64,000 bases of DNA from NCBI RefSeq assembly GCF_037102585.1, contig NW_027043820.1, forward strand, positions 186,001 to 250,000, written 5' to 3'. This DNA comes from Saccharomycopsis crataegensis (taxonomy: Eukaryota > Ascomycota > Saccharomycetes > Ascoideales > Saccharomycopsidaceae). The translations under genes and the position numbers were made by a program. Of this stretch, positions 53,237 to 64,000 are shown piece by piece. The notes under the pieces are model-generated. The model searched no databases and had not been told where the DNA came from. It saw only the letters and a list, made by a program, of their open reading frames with translations. Position 1 is the first letter of the stretch; the number at the start of each line of letters is the position of its first letter.

Positions 53237-53468
53237 TCACATCCCAGGATTTCTCCCATTAGAATTAAAATCGTATCCTCCACCATTTGAAAAATCTAAT
53301 TCCCCAAAATCTTGAATGTTAAGCGCATATGAATAATTCAGGAAATCGACATTCTCATTTTCAAACAAAACGTGTAGGGTATTATAAGCCTGTTGGGTAT
53401 TGGAGTTATATGACATAGATGACGGTGGTGCTTGTAACTGATGCATACCATTCTGCATGAGTTGCTGC

Positions 53469-53535
<67 letters not shown>

Positions 53536-54184
53536 GGTGATGATGATGATGTGGCTGTTGCTGTTGTTGTTGTTGTTGTGGTGGTGGTAGAGTCTGGGGT
53601 TGAGGAATTTGATGTTCCATTTGGGATACAAGTTGTGGTTGTACTTGTTGTATAGGTTGTTGTTGTTGCTGCTGAATAGGTTGCTGTTGTTGTTGATGTT
53701 GTTGTCGATTTTGTTCACTACCATCGATACCACCCACATACCCCCTACTGTTAAACTCTGACATCATCAAATTATCTCCAACCTTCTCGCCATCACCCAA
53801 AGTGCTCAACTGGGTGCTTATAGTAGACCCAGCATTAGAGCTCAACGACGCAGATGATCCAGAATACCCTAATTGTTGACCCCGAGGAATCATCCCGCCC
53901 ATCATTCCTCCCATGGTCATATCCCCTTGACTCATGGTTAACATTGTTTGAGCCGGCGCGGTTGGCGGAGGCATAGCGGTTGTTGGATCAATGGCTGAGG
54001 TCACCATTTGTGGTGGCGCCGATTGAGGAACTTGGTGGACTGTTGCTTGTATTCCCAGATTCTGAAGTTGCATTGGTTGCATTGGTTGGGCACTAACACT
54101 GCCTTTCCTGGAAAATCCCTGGTTTGGTGGTTGAGGAGCCAAGTAGGTGCTACTAATATTACCAACCGCAGATTCCCGACGTTG

Positions 54185-54218
<34 letters not shown>

Positions 54219-57200
54219 GCATTAGCAGTTTCATTACTGGTATTATGGATCATTGAAGCTTGGGCTTGCAAATTCATTTGTTGTTGGGCTTGGTGATGCA
54301 GTTGAGGATTCGGTTGCTGTAACCTCACTTGATTATTCATCATAGGAACCGACATTTGAACCGGAACATAATGTGGTGGGGTCACCATCGAGTTCAAGAA
54401 TGGTATTTGTTGGGGTACTTGTTGGGGTACTTGTTGTGGCAAACCTTGATATTGAGGGGTAGAAAATTGGTGCGACTGACTAGGTAATTGTGATCCTTGA
54501 GGATTGCTAGTATGGATATGAGTCGCGGTTTGATGGTGTTGTTGAATCGGAATAGCTTGTCCTTGCGACATCAATGACGGATGAGGTGTCTGTTGCGGCT
54601 GTTGCACTGAAGCATCGTGGACTGGTCTGAATATAGCATCTCCAAATTGATCAGTAGGTTCATTTTTAGTTATCGTCACCGCCTCATTATTCTTCCCTAC
54701 CATGACAGTATTTACATCACCATTACTAACTAGTCCATTACTAACACTAATCGATCCACTACTGGCTCTACTTCCAGTTCCCCTTTTGAAAATACCACTG
54801 TTTCTTTTCCGTAATTCAATAATATTAATCGGTAACACATTCATTCCAGCAGTAGGATCAAGAGCATTATCAAAACTATGTTTTCTCTTGCTGGATTTTC
54901 TATCTTCCAGAGAGTTAGCGCCTCGAGTAGAAGAACCGGTGGACTTGCCATTAAAGCTAAAAGCATTGTTAAACACTGGTTTTTTAAACCCGGTGTTTTG
55001 CATCCCAAACATCGTTTCATCATCGCCATCGTTATCATTCATCGGCGAATTTTTTCTCGATTTATTTTTGTTGCCTGAGGAGGAATTATTATGATGGTCC
55101 AAGATCAAAATATGGTATTCTTCGGTAGATCGATCGATCAATTTGACAAATTTGTCACACAATGCACTTTGAGAACTATATTGTACGAGCATGATCCTCA
55201 AGAATTGCAAATCATGAAGCCATTGATTAACAAATTTAGAATGTGGCTCACGAAGCAAACAATACATTGGAATAACAACCGCATGGAAAGAAAAGTAAAT
55301 GGCATACCAAGCCGCCAAACGATTCAGCTCACATATATGGTTGTATTCAGTAACAGATTCAATGGTTTCTCTAGACGAGTCAAGGCACAAACAAATGGAA
55401 TGGAATACTTCGATAGGATCTGATTTCATGAAAAGTGGACCTTTCTTATAAAGTAACACCGATTTAAACAACACGTTTTGCAAGTTCTTCACCCGCCAAA
55501 GTAATCTGTACCTTGTCAAATAAAGCCAATTTGGAGGCTTCATTGATTTATGGTAGTGAGATGTAATGTATTGTTGAAAGATTTTACCATCGAGAGACAA
55601 GTATGATGGTAATGCTTTACTGAATTCTTCAATCTCATTGTTCAATTTTAGACATTCTGCTAAAGTGAGTTTTTTCTTCGATAAAGTTCTGTTGTAAATC
55701 CGTGACGAAATATGGGTGAATTTAACTTGGGCAATGAAACCAGAGTAAAGGGTCGGGAAGTTTCTATCCTGGCTCAACTTTAAATTTTTATTATTATCAT
55801 GGTCCGGTCCTAATGAGGCATCATATTCATCCCAAATTTCGTCGGGGATATTCCGGACACATTCAATTCTAATTTCATCAACGTTAGGTAATTGGATTGG
55901 TCTACCCCAAGTGATGGCAGTACCAACATCAAATATATATAACCCCCACCAGATACGATTCCGGATTTCTTGTTCCAAAGGGCTAGCCCCTTTAATAGTT
56001 TCGTGTAACGCTAACCCGAGAGCATGACGAACCGCTGTCCCCAAATATGCCCAACCGGTGTTTGGGAAATCTCTTTTTTGAATATAATTTGATAACAACA
56101 CCAATGCCAACGTCACGAAAATGTTACCGTGTTCAAATACATAGTTCCCCAACTTGTGTCTCGCAATGGCATAAATCTGTAAATCGACAATAGAATCTTT
56201 GTCGCTGGCACACCAACAACCAAGCGCGCAGATTGTCAACTTCAAAATTTCAAATGCTTTGACTTGGTGTGGCGCAAGTGATGAAGGATCATTGAAATGG
56301 GTCATAAAAGTTTTGGCATGTAAAAATGGGTAAGAAGTGTGATATATTTCAAAGTACGATTTCACATATTCATTAGCTTTTTGGGCAGTGAGAACGGTAT
56401 TTTCAAGTTGGTCAATGTGTCCATCATTTATGTTTTGCATCAGGGAAAAGTTGCTATTATCAGAAGATTCGGATTCATGATACGGTAACGCCTGGGCCAC
56501 TGACGCGATACTAGCATTGATTGTGGAGTCTTTTTCCAAAGAAATAGGACTAGAGGATATTGATGGTCTGATAGAATTTCGTTTCGATTTTTTACTGGTA
56601 TCGGCAGTGTTTGCAATGTTTTCTTGATTTTCATTGCCGTAATTATTGTTGGTTAAGTTATCGGTGACGACGCGTTCCAATTTGCTTTCTTTTTGGACAT
56701 TCCTCAAACTTTCATACTTCATATTCAAATTTCTCACGGTTTCCGCTGAAGACGCCATACCATAATAACCTTTCCCTTCAGGGTTCAAATTCAACGCCGC
56801 CATACCATCGGAAATGTCAGCCGAAGAATAAGTGGTTGGGGCTTTCCGAAACTCTTGAGATTTAGACCTAACGGGAAACTTCCGATTTCTGGATGAAGAT
56901 GCCGCTTGCTGAGACGAGGTGGCTGCCCCGGATATTGATCTTGATCTTGAATAAATAAGGGAGTTATTGACTAAGAAATTATTTTTCTTTGTAGGGGTAG
57001 AAGAACTCAAGCTGGGTTTTCTGGTCTTTTTGATATTAGATTGACTTTTCGTCTGTTGGGATCCTTCTAGTATTGTTCCATTGGCCAGACTCTTGGGAGT
57101 GTTTTCATTGATTCTTAGTATCTTGCTGACAATTTCTTCCTCCCAATCAAACCCGTATAGTGGATCTACAAGGATAAAATCAGAACTATGTGAGTCCATT

Positions 57201-58122
57201 GATGGTCGAATATCGTCGGCATAATAATCCTTTTCCCTTTCATTGTTGTGGGAGGAGACATTAGTTTCTGAATCAGAGTTCAGAAGTTCAGGACCTTCTT
57301 CTGATTTGATTTTCAAATTATTATTGGAAGGTTGATTTGGGACATGGTTTGATGGGTCAAGAAATGACGACGAAGCTCTGCGATCAACACAAATATCATC
57401 TAAGGGATTGCCTGCTGAATGAGACGATGGTTGGAATGATTGTTGTTGAAACTGTGGGTCGGCAGGCCTTGTAGTGTTGTCCTTTTGAAAGTCGATAATT
57501 GAGGACTTTGACCGTTTATGACTTGGATCTTTGTTCGTCATGTTGGGGTTGTTATTACCTGAAGTGTTAGAAGAGGCAGAGCCGGGCTTGTTAATTGTTG
57601 GAATGTTCAATTGGTTGAGATAATCGGTGATTCTTTGATCGGGCTGTAAAGTGATGATTTCTCCATCGTGAAGCAAATACTTTGGTTTGCCAGACCCGGA
57701 GTTTTTCCTCACGAAATCCTCCTCTGTAGGATCAGGAATTGTCAACAATAGTTCGTCGACCGATTGGTCTGTGACGAGTCGAGCCACTAGTTTATCCAAT
57801 TTCCAGCACCGCACTTCCATCTCCGTCAATTGCTGACGAGTCAATGGCGTCCGTACAATCTTGGGAGTGTAACAACAGTTCCAATTGTGACTCTGGCACT
57901 TTTCACATTTGGGGAGGCTCTTGGTACACTTCAACTTTCTACGACGACAAGATTCACACTGGTTTTTTTTTTGATTGTCAGTAAGATGATTGTGTTGGAT
58001 GTAAAGAGAGAGGAGGGACCTGAAGAGGGAGAGGGGTTTTATTAGGTGAAGGAACTCAAAAAAAAACTTACCGCCTGCTTGATTAAGTCCAGCTTAATGT
58101 CTGGCGCGACGTCCGGTGCCAT
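53237..58122 (-). CDS. GAL4: Gal4/Lac9-like Zn2Cys6 transcription factor, two exons
   Basis: Exon 1 is 58072-58122 (MAPDVAPDIKLDLIKQA) and exon 2 is 53237-57958. The 113-base intron has a GTAAGT donor, CAG acceptor and a TACTGAC branch site; splicing completes the zinc cluster (QACESCRRRKLKC...CEKC...C). The product has 1590 residues. The DNA-binding domain aligns with S. cerevisiae Gal4 through CEKCQSHNWNCCYTPK and TPLTRQQLTEME, i.e. cluster, linker and dimerisation start. The middle-homology region carries the fungal-TF signature (GLALHETIKG, RIWWGLYIFDVGTAITWGRP). The C-terminal third is Gln/Asn/Pro-rich with a run of about 26 Gln encoded by 53463-53540. The end (VLFENENVDFLNYSYALNIQ, ELDF) is acidic/aromatic, like an activation domain. 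Gal4 itself has 881 residues. Whether it controls galactose genes or other metabolism cannot be told from sequence. Confidence 0.85.
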
Positions 58123-59455
58123 TATTATTCCAGTAGAATTGCTAGTGATATGAAAACACGCTTTTTCACTCTGTGCTGTCTGTGTCTGGCAGTTGTTGGT
58201 GGTGGAGATTTTTCCAATTTTCCAAAATCCGTAACGAAAAAAAAAAAAGGAAAAAAAAAAAAAAAAAAAGCGAAACCGCCGATCATTTTTGGCAGGTTGG
58301 GCGGATTTTGGGTCGAGCTGATCCTTGTTGTCCGATAATGCTGAGATTGTTGTCGCTATTGTTGGAGGTGGTGGTGCTTAATTACAGTGGTCTCTCCACC
58401 ATAGCCACCACAACACCTGCTCGTTGACCACCACCAACCTCGTCTTGGCTGCTTTTGCTGTGTGCCCGTTTGTTACAAAATTGCTTCCACCTGAGGGGAA
58501 ATCCGTCAGGAAGTTTGGCAAAATTGGTGTTGTGGTGGTGGGGGGGTTTTTTTTTTTTTCATGGCTGATCTTGTCTTCTCTCACACCACCACTGCTTTCG
58601 GCTAATTGCTTGTGCTTCTCCTTTCGTGTGTTCGGAGTCAACTGTTGGTGGTGACAACCACCGGGAGTTATTGCAAGTAACTTCTTCTTTAAGAAGAGAT
58701 TCATATTGTCCAGTTTTGTTTGGCAAGATTGGCTGCCACTGTTCAAAGATACCACATTATTGTGATCAATTGATAAAACAAAAGGCAGAAGATGATGTTA
58801 CACGGACTCTTGATTTTATGCCGGCAAGTCCAAGCTACCACAATCTGCAAAATTTTAGTCTCAGTCGTATTGCTAGACCACCCGGTGGCTTCCTCTTATC
58901 AAGAACGGAAAAACTTGGTAAGAGCAATCTTGAGACAATAAGTGAATGAGCCGTGAGAAATCATTTCTATAATTTCTGCCATCCAGAAAATAGGAAATAA
59001 TGACGAGCTATTAGTGGATCGGGTTAAAGCTTGTACTTCCACCTCCCTATTAAATACCATAGGAGAATTCTGGACAGTATGTAAAACAAAAAAGATCAAT
59101 AAGAACTATGAATCTGTGTCTGATCGAAAAATACATCTTTTTTTTTTTTTCTATTTGTGTGTTAACACATTGGTTTTTAACTTATCCATTGCACCCGAAG
59201 ATACGTGGAAATCATCTCATGATTTTTGCAAAAAAAGAATAACCAATTGCAAAAGACGTAATGATTTGGGATACATCACTAGAAATTGATTACGACTATG
59301 ATATGGCCCTTCAAGGTATGATTCATGGACATAGTAGTATGCAATTAGTTTTAACAAAAACTGTAGAAATAGTCCATCCGTTATCTATTTCCAGAACCAA
59401 AGAAGGTGTAGTTTCTAATCATGTTATTTTCCAATAATAATAATATGTGCGGTCT
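58123..59455. other. Promoter of the GAL4-like gene, then degenerate coding-like sequence
   Basis: Left: an A run (58228-58269) and the promoter. From about 58700 to 59290 the plus strand shows broken protein-like stretches (PHYCDQLIKQKAEDDVTRTL, SYHNLQNFSLSRIARPPGGF, then in another frame LLVDRVKACTSTSLLNTIGE) with no ATG-to-stop gene. They may belong to the neighbouring transposon or to an eroded host gene; I could not classify them. Confidence 0.4.
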
Positions 59456-59722
59456 ATGAATTCTGCTGCTTTGGACGATGTTAATAAACGAATGTGTGCA
59501 CTTGTATCTTTCTGCTCTGATATCGACAAAAAATTGGAAGCTCAAAATAAAGATGTTAATGATCAAATTGCATCTCTTAAAACTCATATTAACAATCAAA
59601 TTGCATCTCTTAAAACTGATGCTATTGATTATCTTGATCTGGCGCAACAGAAAAACGATAATAATTTCCAGAAAATATTACAGCTTCTTCAGAATAATGG
59701 CAACAATTCAGAATCTGCATAG
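59456..59722 (+). CDS. Small coiled-coil ORF next to the Harbinger-like element
   Basis: 88 residues from ATG 59456. It consists of a helical, heptad-rich region with two tandem copies of NxQIASLKT (NDQIASLKTHINNQIASLKT) and an acidic/Asn-rich end. No domain was recognised. It sits 50 bases from the 3' end of the transposase on the opposite strand, so it may be the second protein or a cargo piece of that element, or the C-terminal exon of the broken sequence upstream. Confidence 0.35.
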   Translation: MNSAALDDVNKRMCALVSFCSDIDKKLEAQNKDVNDQIASLKTHINNQIASLKTDAIDYLDLAQQKNDNNFQKILQLLQNNGNNSESA

Positions 59723-59770
59723 TTTTAATACATGAAAGGTTTTTATACTGATATAGAGGATAACCTATAG

Positions 59771-61150
59771 TCATTGCAAGATGTCCTCATATCCAGACCC
59801 AAGTTCTGTATCATGATCAAAGTCACTATCTTCATCCTCATCATTAAGCTTCTCCCAAGAAAGATATTCTTCCCCTGAAAGGTCTGTTGTTTTCTTGAAT
59901 ATTGTCTTGATATTGGTAAAGAGTACAGCACAGAAGAAGAAAAGGCCCACTGGTGATTTACCTATACGATTTTTATCAGTGAGCTTGAAAAATTTAAATT
60001 GCTTACGCATGTCAGCAAAATGATTTTCAATTCTGACTTGAATTGACGACATCAAGACATTATGCTCTATCATTTCATTCTGCGCATCAATAACTTCTTC
60101 TTCAGATAAAAACGGATAATCATGGGCAACTCTTCCTATACTAACACTATTACAGGGTTTTCTTAAGATATCGGATTCACGATAAGCCAGATCACCATAG
60201 ACACAAGTTCCCGGGGCAGCAATCTTTATCCTGTTCTCAAGGCCCTCACTCAAGTAACGTGTGCTGTCATGGGTGGGTCCCTCCACAGGCCCCCTCCAAA
60301 GAATACACAATGCCATCAGTTCCTAAAAGGAACTGATATTGTATACAATGTGCCTTTTTACGGCCGTTATATTGCACATTCCCGCCTTTTTTGGGTTTAT
60401 TAACTGACACCACGGCACCATCAATAAAAAACAGCAAGTTGTCATAATAAGGCTGCTTCTGGCGTCCTATTTCTTTGAGAATGTGCAATCTCTCGTTAGG
60501 TATTTTGTAGTCACCAATACGTAAAAGATGGCGGAATCTGTCATAGATGAATATCGCGCAAGCCAAGATACATCTACTTATCACAGATTCATCTTTACCG
60601 AAAAGATCACACATATCACAGAGCCTACGAGGGACTGCTAATATTGCAAGAATCATACAGAGACATTCCAATGCAGGCCGCCTGAATTTATAATCTTTTG
60701 TAAGTTCTGTATCATCCAACCCCAAACATTGCACTAGGTGATGGATCTGCCTTTTGTTGAAATGAAATTCTTTCTTTACCTTCACATCTGATAGACACTA
60801 GAGATCAAAATCAAAAGACGCTTTCACGTAGTCCATATAGTCATCACTCAAATCACCCTCGGCCTGTCGTCTATTTTCAAGTGCTGTTCTTCTGATTGGG
60901 GCATCGCAATATTGCAAAATCTGATCAAATTCTTCGAAATCAAGAACCATCTCGATCATAGAAAAGAGTTCACGCCCGGTATCAACTATATCCTCCAATT
61001 CCTCTTGAAATCTCCGCATCTCGGTATCATATTCACCCACTATGATTGAAATCAACAGGAATAAACAGTGATCTGGTACGCGAAGCGACTCAGATGTTGA
61101 CAATAAGAATGTACATAAAATATTAATCGCACAACATCCATCGTCAGGGC
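59771..61150 (-). mobile_element. PIF/Harbinger-type transposon (DDE_Tnp_4-like), broken
   Basis: The minus strand encodes a DDE superfamily transposase in three blocks: 60798-61150 (N-terminal), 60267-60785 (RRPALECLCMILAILAVPRR helix-turn-helix area, then LLFFIDGAVVSVNKPKKGGN with the first Asp) and 59771-60316 (GTCVYGDLAYRES with the second Asp, and VRIENHFADMRKQFKFFK with the catalytic Glu). The first two blocks share one frame and are separated by a single TAG; the second and third overlap in different frames, indicating one frameshift near 60285-60310. The catalytic residues survive and only about two lesions are visible, so the copy is young. Terminal inverted repeats and the usual 3-base target duplication were not located. 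Confidence 0.7.
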
Positions 61151-61535
61151 TTCTACATCACTGTTTTGCGGGAAACCAAGATTGATTCATTTGTTTGAAC
61201 TTTTGCAAACTTTCTGTTATTACAGAGTTTGCAAAGTCACCTGTATATGTATATCTTTAAATAGTAGACTATTTGTTTGATGTAGTTGTGTTTGCGGAAT
61301 CGTATGTTCTTTCTTCTTTTGAAACGTTTACATTGCACCAATTTAAGAAATGGCAAATCACCGTATTTAATTAACCGAATTGAAGAGAACAACCCCTCCC
61401 CCCTCACCATACAAGTTACCGGTGCTCTTCCGACCGACGTATTCTGTATCATGACCAAGTTTACAGCTAAGTAAAAAAAAACTCACATTATATAAACAAA
61501 TATATACATTACTACTATAGCGCATATGCAATCCG
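61151..61535. other. Intergenic between the transposon and the DXO1/RAI1 gene
   Basis: 385 bases. The plus-strand open frame of about 62 codons (61286) has no domain. Probably the transposon end plus the 3' flank of the next gene. Confidence 0.4.
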
Positions 61536-63002
61536 CTATTGTGTCTGATGATCCAACGATCGCACACAGATATCGTCATAAACGTATCCAGTGATTTTTT
61601 CCACAATCTCCGGGTCCTCAATTTTGACCATAACAATAGTGCTACTCTTTGGATCGTAACTCACTCTCCAGGCGACTTCCCGCTCTCTACCAAACTCAAT
61701 ATTATTCTTGATCCACTCCAAGCAAGAATGTAGCCAATCCATAGAATCTTCCGGGCTGAATTGTCGTTTCAAACGCTCACTAATTTCTCCAGACTTGGGG
61801 TCCTTATGCAAAATATCTGGGATGTCCGATACTTTATACCGGACAATATTCTCGAGAAACCCGCTGAATGATCGGAAACCAATGATCACTTCGCCCATGC
61901 CAACAATGTTGGCTTGTAGGTACGCTTTGAAAAGCTTTCTCTTGAATGAATGTTCCGACCCTCCAGAAGAATGGGTTTTTAATTCGGCATAGTTTGAAAG
62001 CGTTTCGATGGGGACGTCTGGTTGTAGACGGCAATCCATCTCCGAAGGAAATGCTAATGAAATAATAGGTGATGTGCCTCGGGTCAGAACATCATCATTC
62101 TTCTTTCCCAATTCAATATTCATCACCAATTTGAAAGTCTCATTATTGTGCATTGGGTACTCTTTCCTGGGCATTTTGCCATTCTCTGGCCAATCTTTGC
62201 TACAAACCACATTCTCAAACTTATGACCCAAATATCCAAATTTCAAAGACATGGGCCCTTCGATATCTCTATAACTGTTATTGGATAACAAAATGTGTTT
62301 ACCATAAGTCACCACGTTCATTTCTAAAGATACTCCATGCCGGCAGTCTGGTGATGCCAAAGACGCAAGTTTGACCATCGGACCTTTATGGGAAATGAAA
62401 TCTATGGTGGGGATGTCACCATCGTTTCCCAAATTATTTCTTATTGAATCGAGGTACCATCCCACAACAGCCAAGGTGCCGCCTAATCTTGGTAATTTTC
62501 TGGGATACACAATAGGCCGGTATCCTTGCCAACCTTTGAATAAGTTGTATTTAAAAGTCCCGTTTCTGTGTTGTAAAAACCGAGGAGGAGCATAAAACGT
62601 CAATGATTCGGCGGATTCCAAATGACGTTTGAATTGTGAGTCAGTAGAGTAGTAAGTTAACACTTTTGTAGATAAGATTTTCGCTTTATCTTCCCCAATA
62701 GTAGCGATGGTAGATGTTTCGGTTCTTCTTTGGTGATTGTCAGTCGTCTTGGGAAGCAGTAGTATCGATTTCCCGGCAATCGCGGCGGCAGGAATCATCA
62801 CATCTTCCTCGTCTACTTTCCAATCATCAGGGTTGAAGCTGTAATTTTGCTTTCCAGCCTTTGATCTTGGGGCTTTCTTGTTGCGAGAAGGCTTTTTAGA
62901 AGGATCGAGGGACAAATTAGTAAGTGGTTCGACCAAGTCCACCACGCTGGCGGTGGAGCTAAGGTCGACATCCGATGGGGTTTTCCCGGAAGCCTCAGCC
63001 AT
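61536..63002 (-). CDS. DXO1/RAI1-family 5'-end RNA quality-control hydrolase
   Basis: 488 residues from the ATG at 63002; the frame extends 11 codons further but only from a TTG. Basic/Ser-rich N-terminal extension of about 125 residues, then the DXO/Rai1 fold: FYAPPRFL, GYLGHKFE (Glu263, motif II), SEMDCRLQ (Glu321 and Asp323), YAELKTH (Glu340 and Lys342) and IIGFRSFSGFLENI (motif IV). All metal-binding residues are kept, so pyrophosphohydrolase, deNADding or decapping activity towards incompletely capped RNAs is expected. Sequence alone does not settle whether this is the Rat1 partner Rai1 or the cytoplasmic Dxo1; the N-terminal extension and the EMD/ELKT motifs fit either. Confidence 0.88.
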   Translation of the reverse strand: MAEASGKTPSDVDLSSTASVVDLVEPLTNLSLDPSKKPSRNKKAPRSKAGKQNYSFNPDDWKVDEEDVMIPAAAIAGKSILLLPKTTDNHQRRTETSTIATIGEDKAKILSTKVLTYYSTDSQFKRHLESAESLTFYAPPRFLQHRNGTFKYNLFKGWQGYRPIVYPRKLPRLGGTLAVVGWYLDSIRNNLGNDGDIPTIDFISHKGPMVKLASLASPDCRHGVSLEMNVVTYGKHILLSNNSYRDIEGPMSLKFGYLGHKFENVVCSKDWPENGKMPRKEYPMHNNETFKLVMNIELGKKNDDVLTRGTSPIISLAFPSEMDCRLQPDVPIETLSNYAELKTHSSGGSEHSFKRKLFKAYLQANIVGMGEVIIGFRSFSGFLENIVRYKVSDIPDILHKDPKSGEISERLKRQFSPEDSMDWLHSCLEWIKNNIEFGREREVAWRVSYDPKSSTIVMVKIEDPEIVEKITGYVYDDICVRSLDHQTQ

Positions 63003-63301
63003 GTTGAGATAGATTGGATATCGATGACATGGCAAACGACAACAATTCCAATTTCAACTGAAGTCCTCATCGATTAATGCGTTTTCACGATGGGGATTCC
63101 CAATAGGCAGTAATAAAATCGCTGGTTTGCGAGGTCACCCGGACATTGACAATTATTATATCATTATTATTTTATATCTTACATTATATTATATATTATT
63201 TTATATTATATCATATCATATTCTATCATATTATATTACATTACATAATCATTGAAGCTCACTGATCTTCTCTTGCCAAAAAATGTACACAGTGTAGTCA
63301 A

Positions 63302-64000
63302 TTATACTATCGAATACACCCCAATCCCCGGCCTGTACTGTCCTGGCTCCAAATGATCCATATCAATGTGCCAGAAATCGCCCCAGACTTCGTGCCATTG
63401 GAACTGGCGACGACTATTCTTGTAGAATTCGGTAAATTTCCCATCCATTGACCCCACAGGAGCCACCAATTGCACGTCCTTTGCCCCAGTAGTGACTGTC
63501 TGTACGATCCGGTCTAATAACCTATATAATTTATCAATATCCATTCCCATGACATCCACCACTACGGTGCTATTGCTCACTGCTAGATAATCGTACTCTA
63601 AAAGCACTCGTAAGTTGTCATCATGCTCTGTAGTTCCGTCAACTGGTACTAAATCATCATACTTCAACACAATCACCGGCTTGGCATCCCCAAGAAGCCA
63701 AGTTGGAGGAGAATAAGTCCGCCACCACACTTGAACACTACCAATAGTACCATTATTTGAAGAATATTGTTCTCGAAGATGATCCAACGCGGTTATCACA
63801 CCTCCTTGGTGGAAAACCCCCATTAGGGTCCCGAGAATCGCATTGTATACGTACCATACCCAAAGGATATTGCGGACTAACGTCTTGGATTTCAGGGTGA
63901 TCATGAAGAAGGTATTCTCTTTTTTATTGTCGTCTGCCTTTTCAGTCTTTGTAACGAATTGTTCATGAAGGAACTCAAAATCCATGATTTTCAAAAACAA
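63302..64000 (-). CDS. SMP3: GPI mannosyltransferase 4 (Smp3/PIG-Z), C-terminal part
   Basis: The frame is open through the right edge of the window; 232 residues are visible. The matching stretch is GVFHQGGVITALDHL followed by VWWRTYSPPTWLLGD, the conserved late segment of Smp3/PIG-Z family GT22 mannosyltransferases, which add the fourth mannose to GPI precursors in the ER lumen. An upstream hydrophobic helix (LVRNILWVWYVYNAILGTLM) is the last membrane span; the rest is a lumenal domain. The active-site loops and first spans lie outside the window. The 299-base gap to DXO1/RAI1 is AT-rich with TATAT repeats (63160-63245). Confidence 0.85.
   Translation of the reverse strand: MFLKIMDFEFLHEQFVTKTEKADDNKKENTFFMITLKSKTLVRNILWVWYVYNAILGTLMGVFHQGGVITALDHLREQYSSNNGTIGSVQVWWRTYSPPTWLLGDAKPVIVLKYDDLVPVDGTTEHDDNLRVLLEYDYLAVSNSTVVVDVMGMDIDKLYRLLDRIVQTVTTGAKDVQLVAPVGSMDGKFTEFYKNSRRQFQWHEVWGDFWHIDMDHLEPGQYRPGIGVYSIV

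Noticed and set aside
53338-53739. Asn-rich 133-codon minus-strand frame
   Set aside because: Alternate-frame reading of the CAA repeat in the GAL4-like gene.
1-64000. CRISPR array, operons or ribosome binding sites
   Set aside because: None seen; the sequence is a eukaryotic nuclear genome, where these are not expected.

Overview
The window is nuclear DNA of a budding yeast (Saccharomycotina). Genes are dense and mostly intron-free. The three introns I can place (in the ECM15, ATP3 and GAL4-like genes) are short, near the start of the gene, and have GTATGT/GTAAGT/GTGAGT donors with TACTAAC-like branch points. Conserved yeast genes can be read directly: SEC18, ATP3, ECM15, TTI1, SHE9/MDM33, MTC5, SMP3, a DXO1/RAI1-family enzyme and a GAL4/LAC9-like regulator. 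In-frame CTG codons in the TTI1 and F-box genes fall at hydrophobic positions, so CTG probably means leucine and this is probably not a CUG-Ser yeast. I cannot name the genus.

Left core block (1-24.4 kb): the 3' part of MTC5 (SEA complex), an F-box/leucine-rich-repeat protein with a C-terminal membrane anchor, a small secreted protein, intron-containing ECM15, a DUF4050-type protein, an unrecognised Asn-rich protein, then ATP3 and SEC18 diverging from one promoter, TTI1, an LtrA-type membrane protein and a secreted double-psi beta-barrel protein. A candidate C/D-box snoRNA lies in the 2.5 kb gap after the F-box gene.

Accessory island (about 24.4-48.3 kb): AT-rich, repeat-laden and full of broken genes. 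It holds an NmrA-like redox-sensor protein, two almost identical MFS efflux transporters about 17 kb apart in the same orientation, an aldo-keto reductase, scattered remains of one Tc1/mariner-like transposon family, and a family of large proteins joining a PD-(D/E)XK nuclease-like domain to a protein-kinase domain. The family has one full-length member (35317-38178), one nearly whole relative on the other strand (39574-42092) and two fossil fragments. The architecture resembles the Crinkler/CR-type effector proteins of eukaryotes and is the most notable content of the window. Long near-identical repeats inside the island point to recent duplication or gene conversion.

Right core block (48.6-64 kb): SHE9/MDM33 (mitochondrial inner membrane), a 49-residue hydrophobic microprotein, a 2.6 kb gene-poor stretch, a 1590-residue GAL4-like activator with a two-exon start and long polyglutamine, a broken PIF/Harbinger-type transposon, a DXO1/RAI1-family RNA 5'-end quality-control enzyme, and the C-terminal part of SMP3 (GPI mannosyltransferase 4) running off the right edge.
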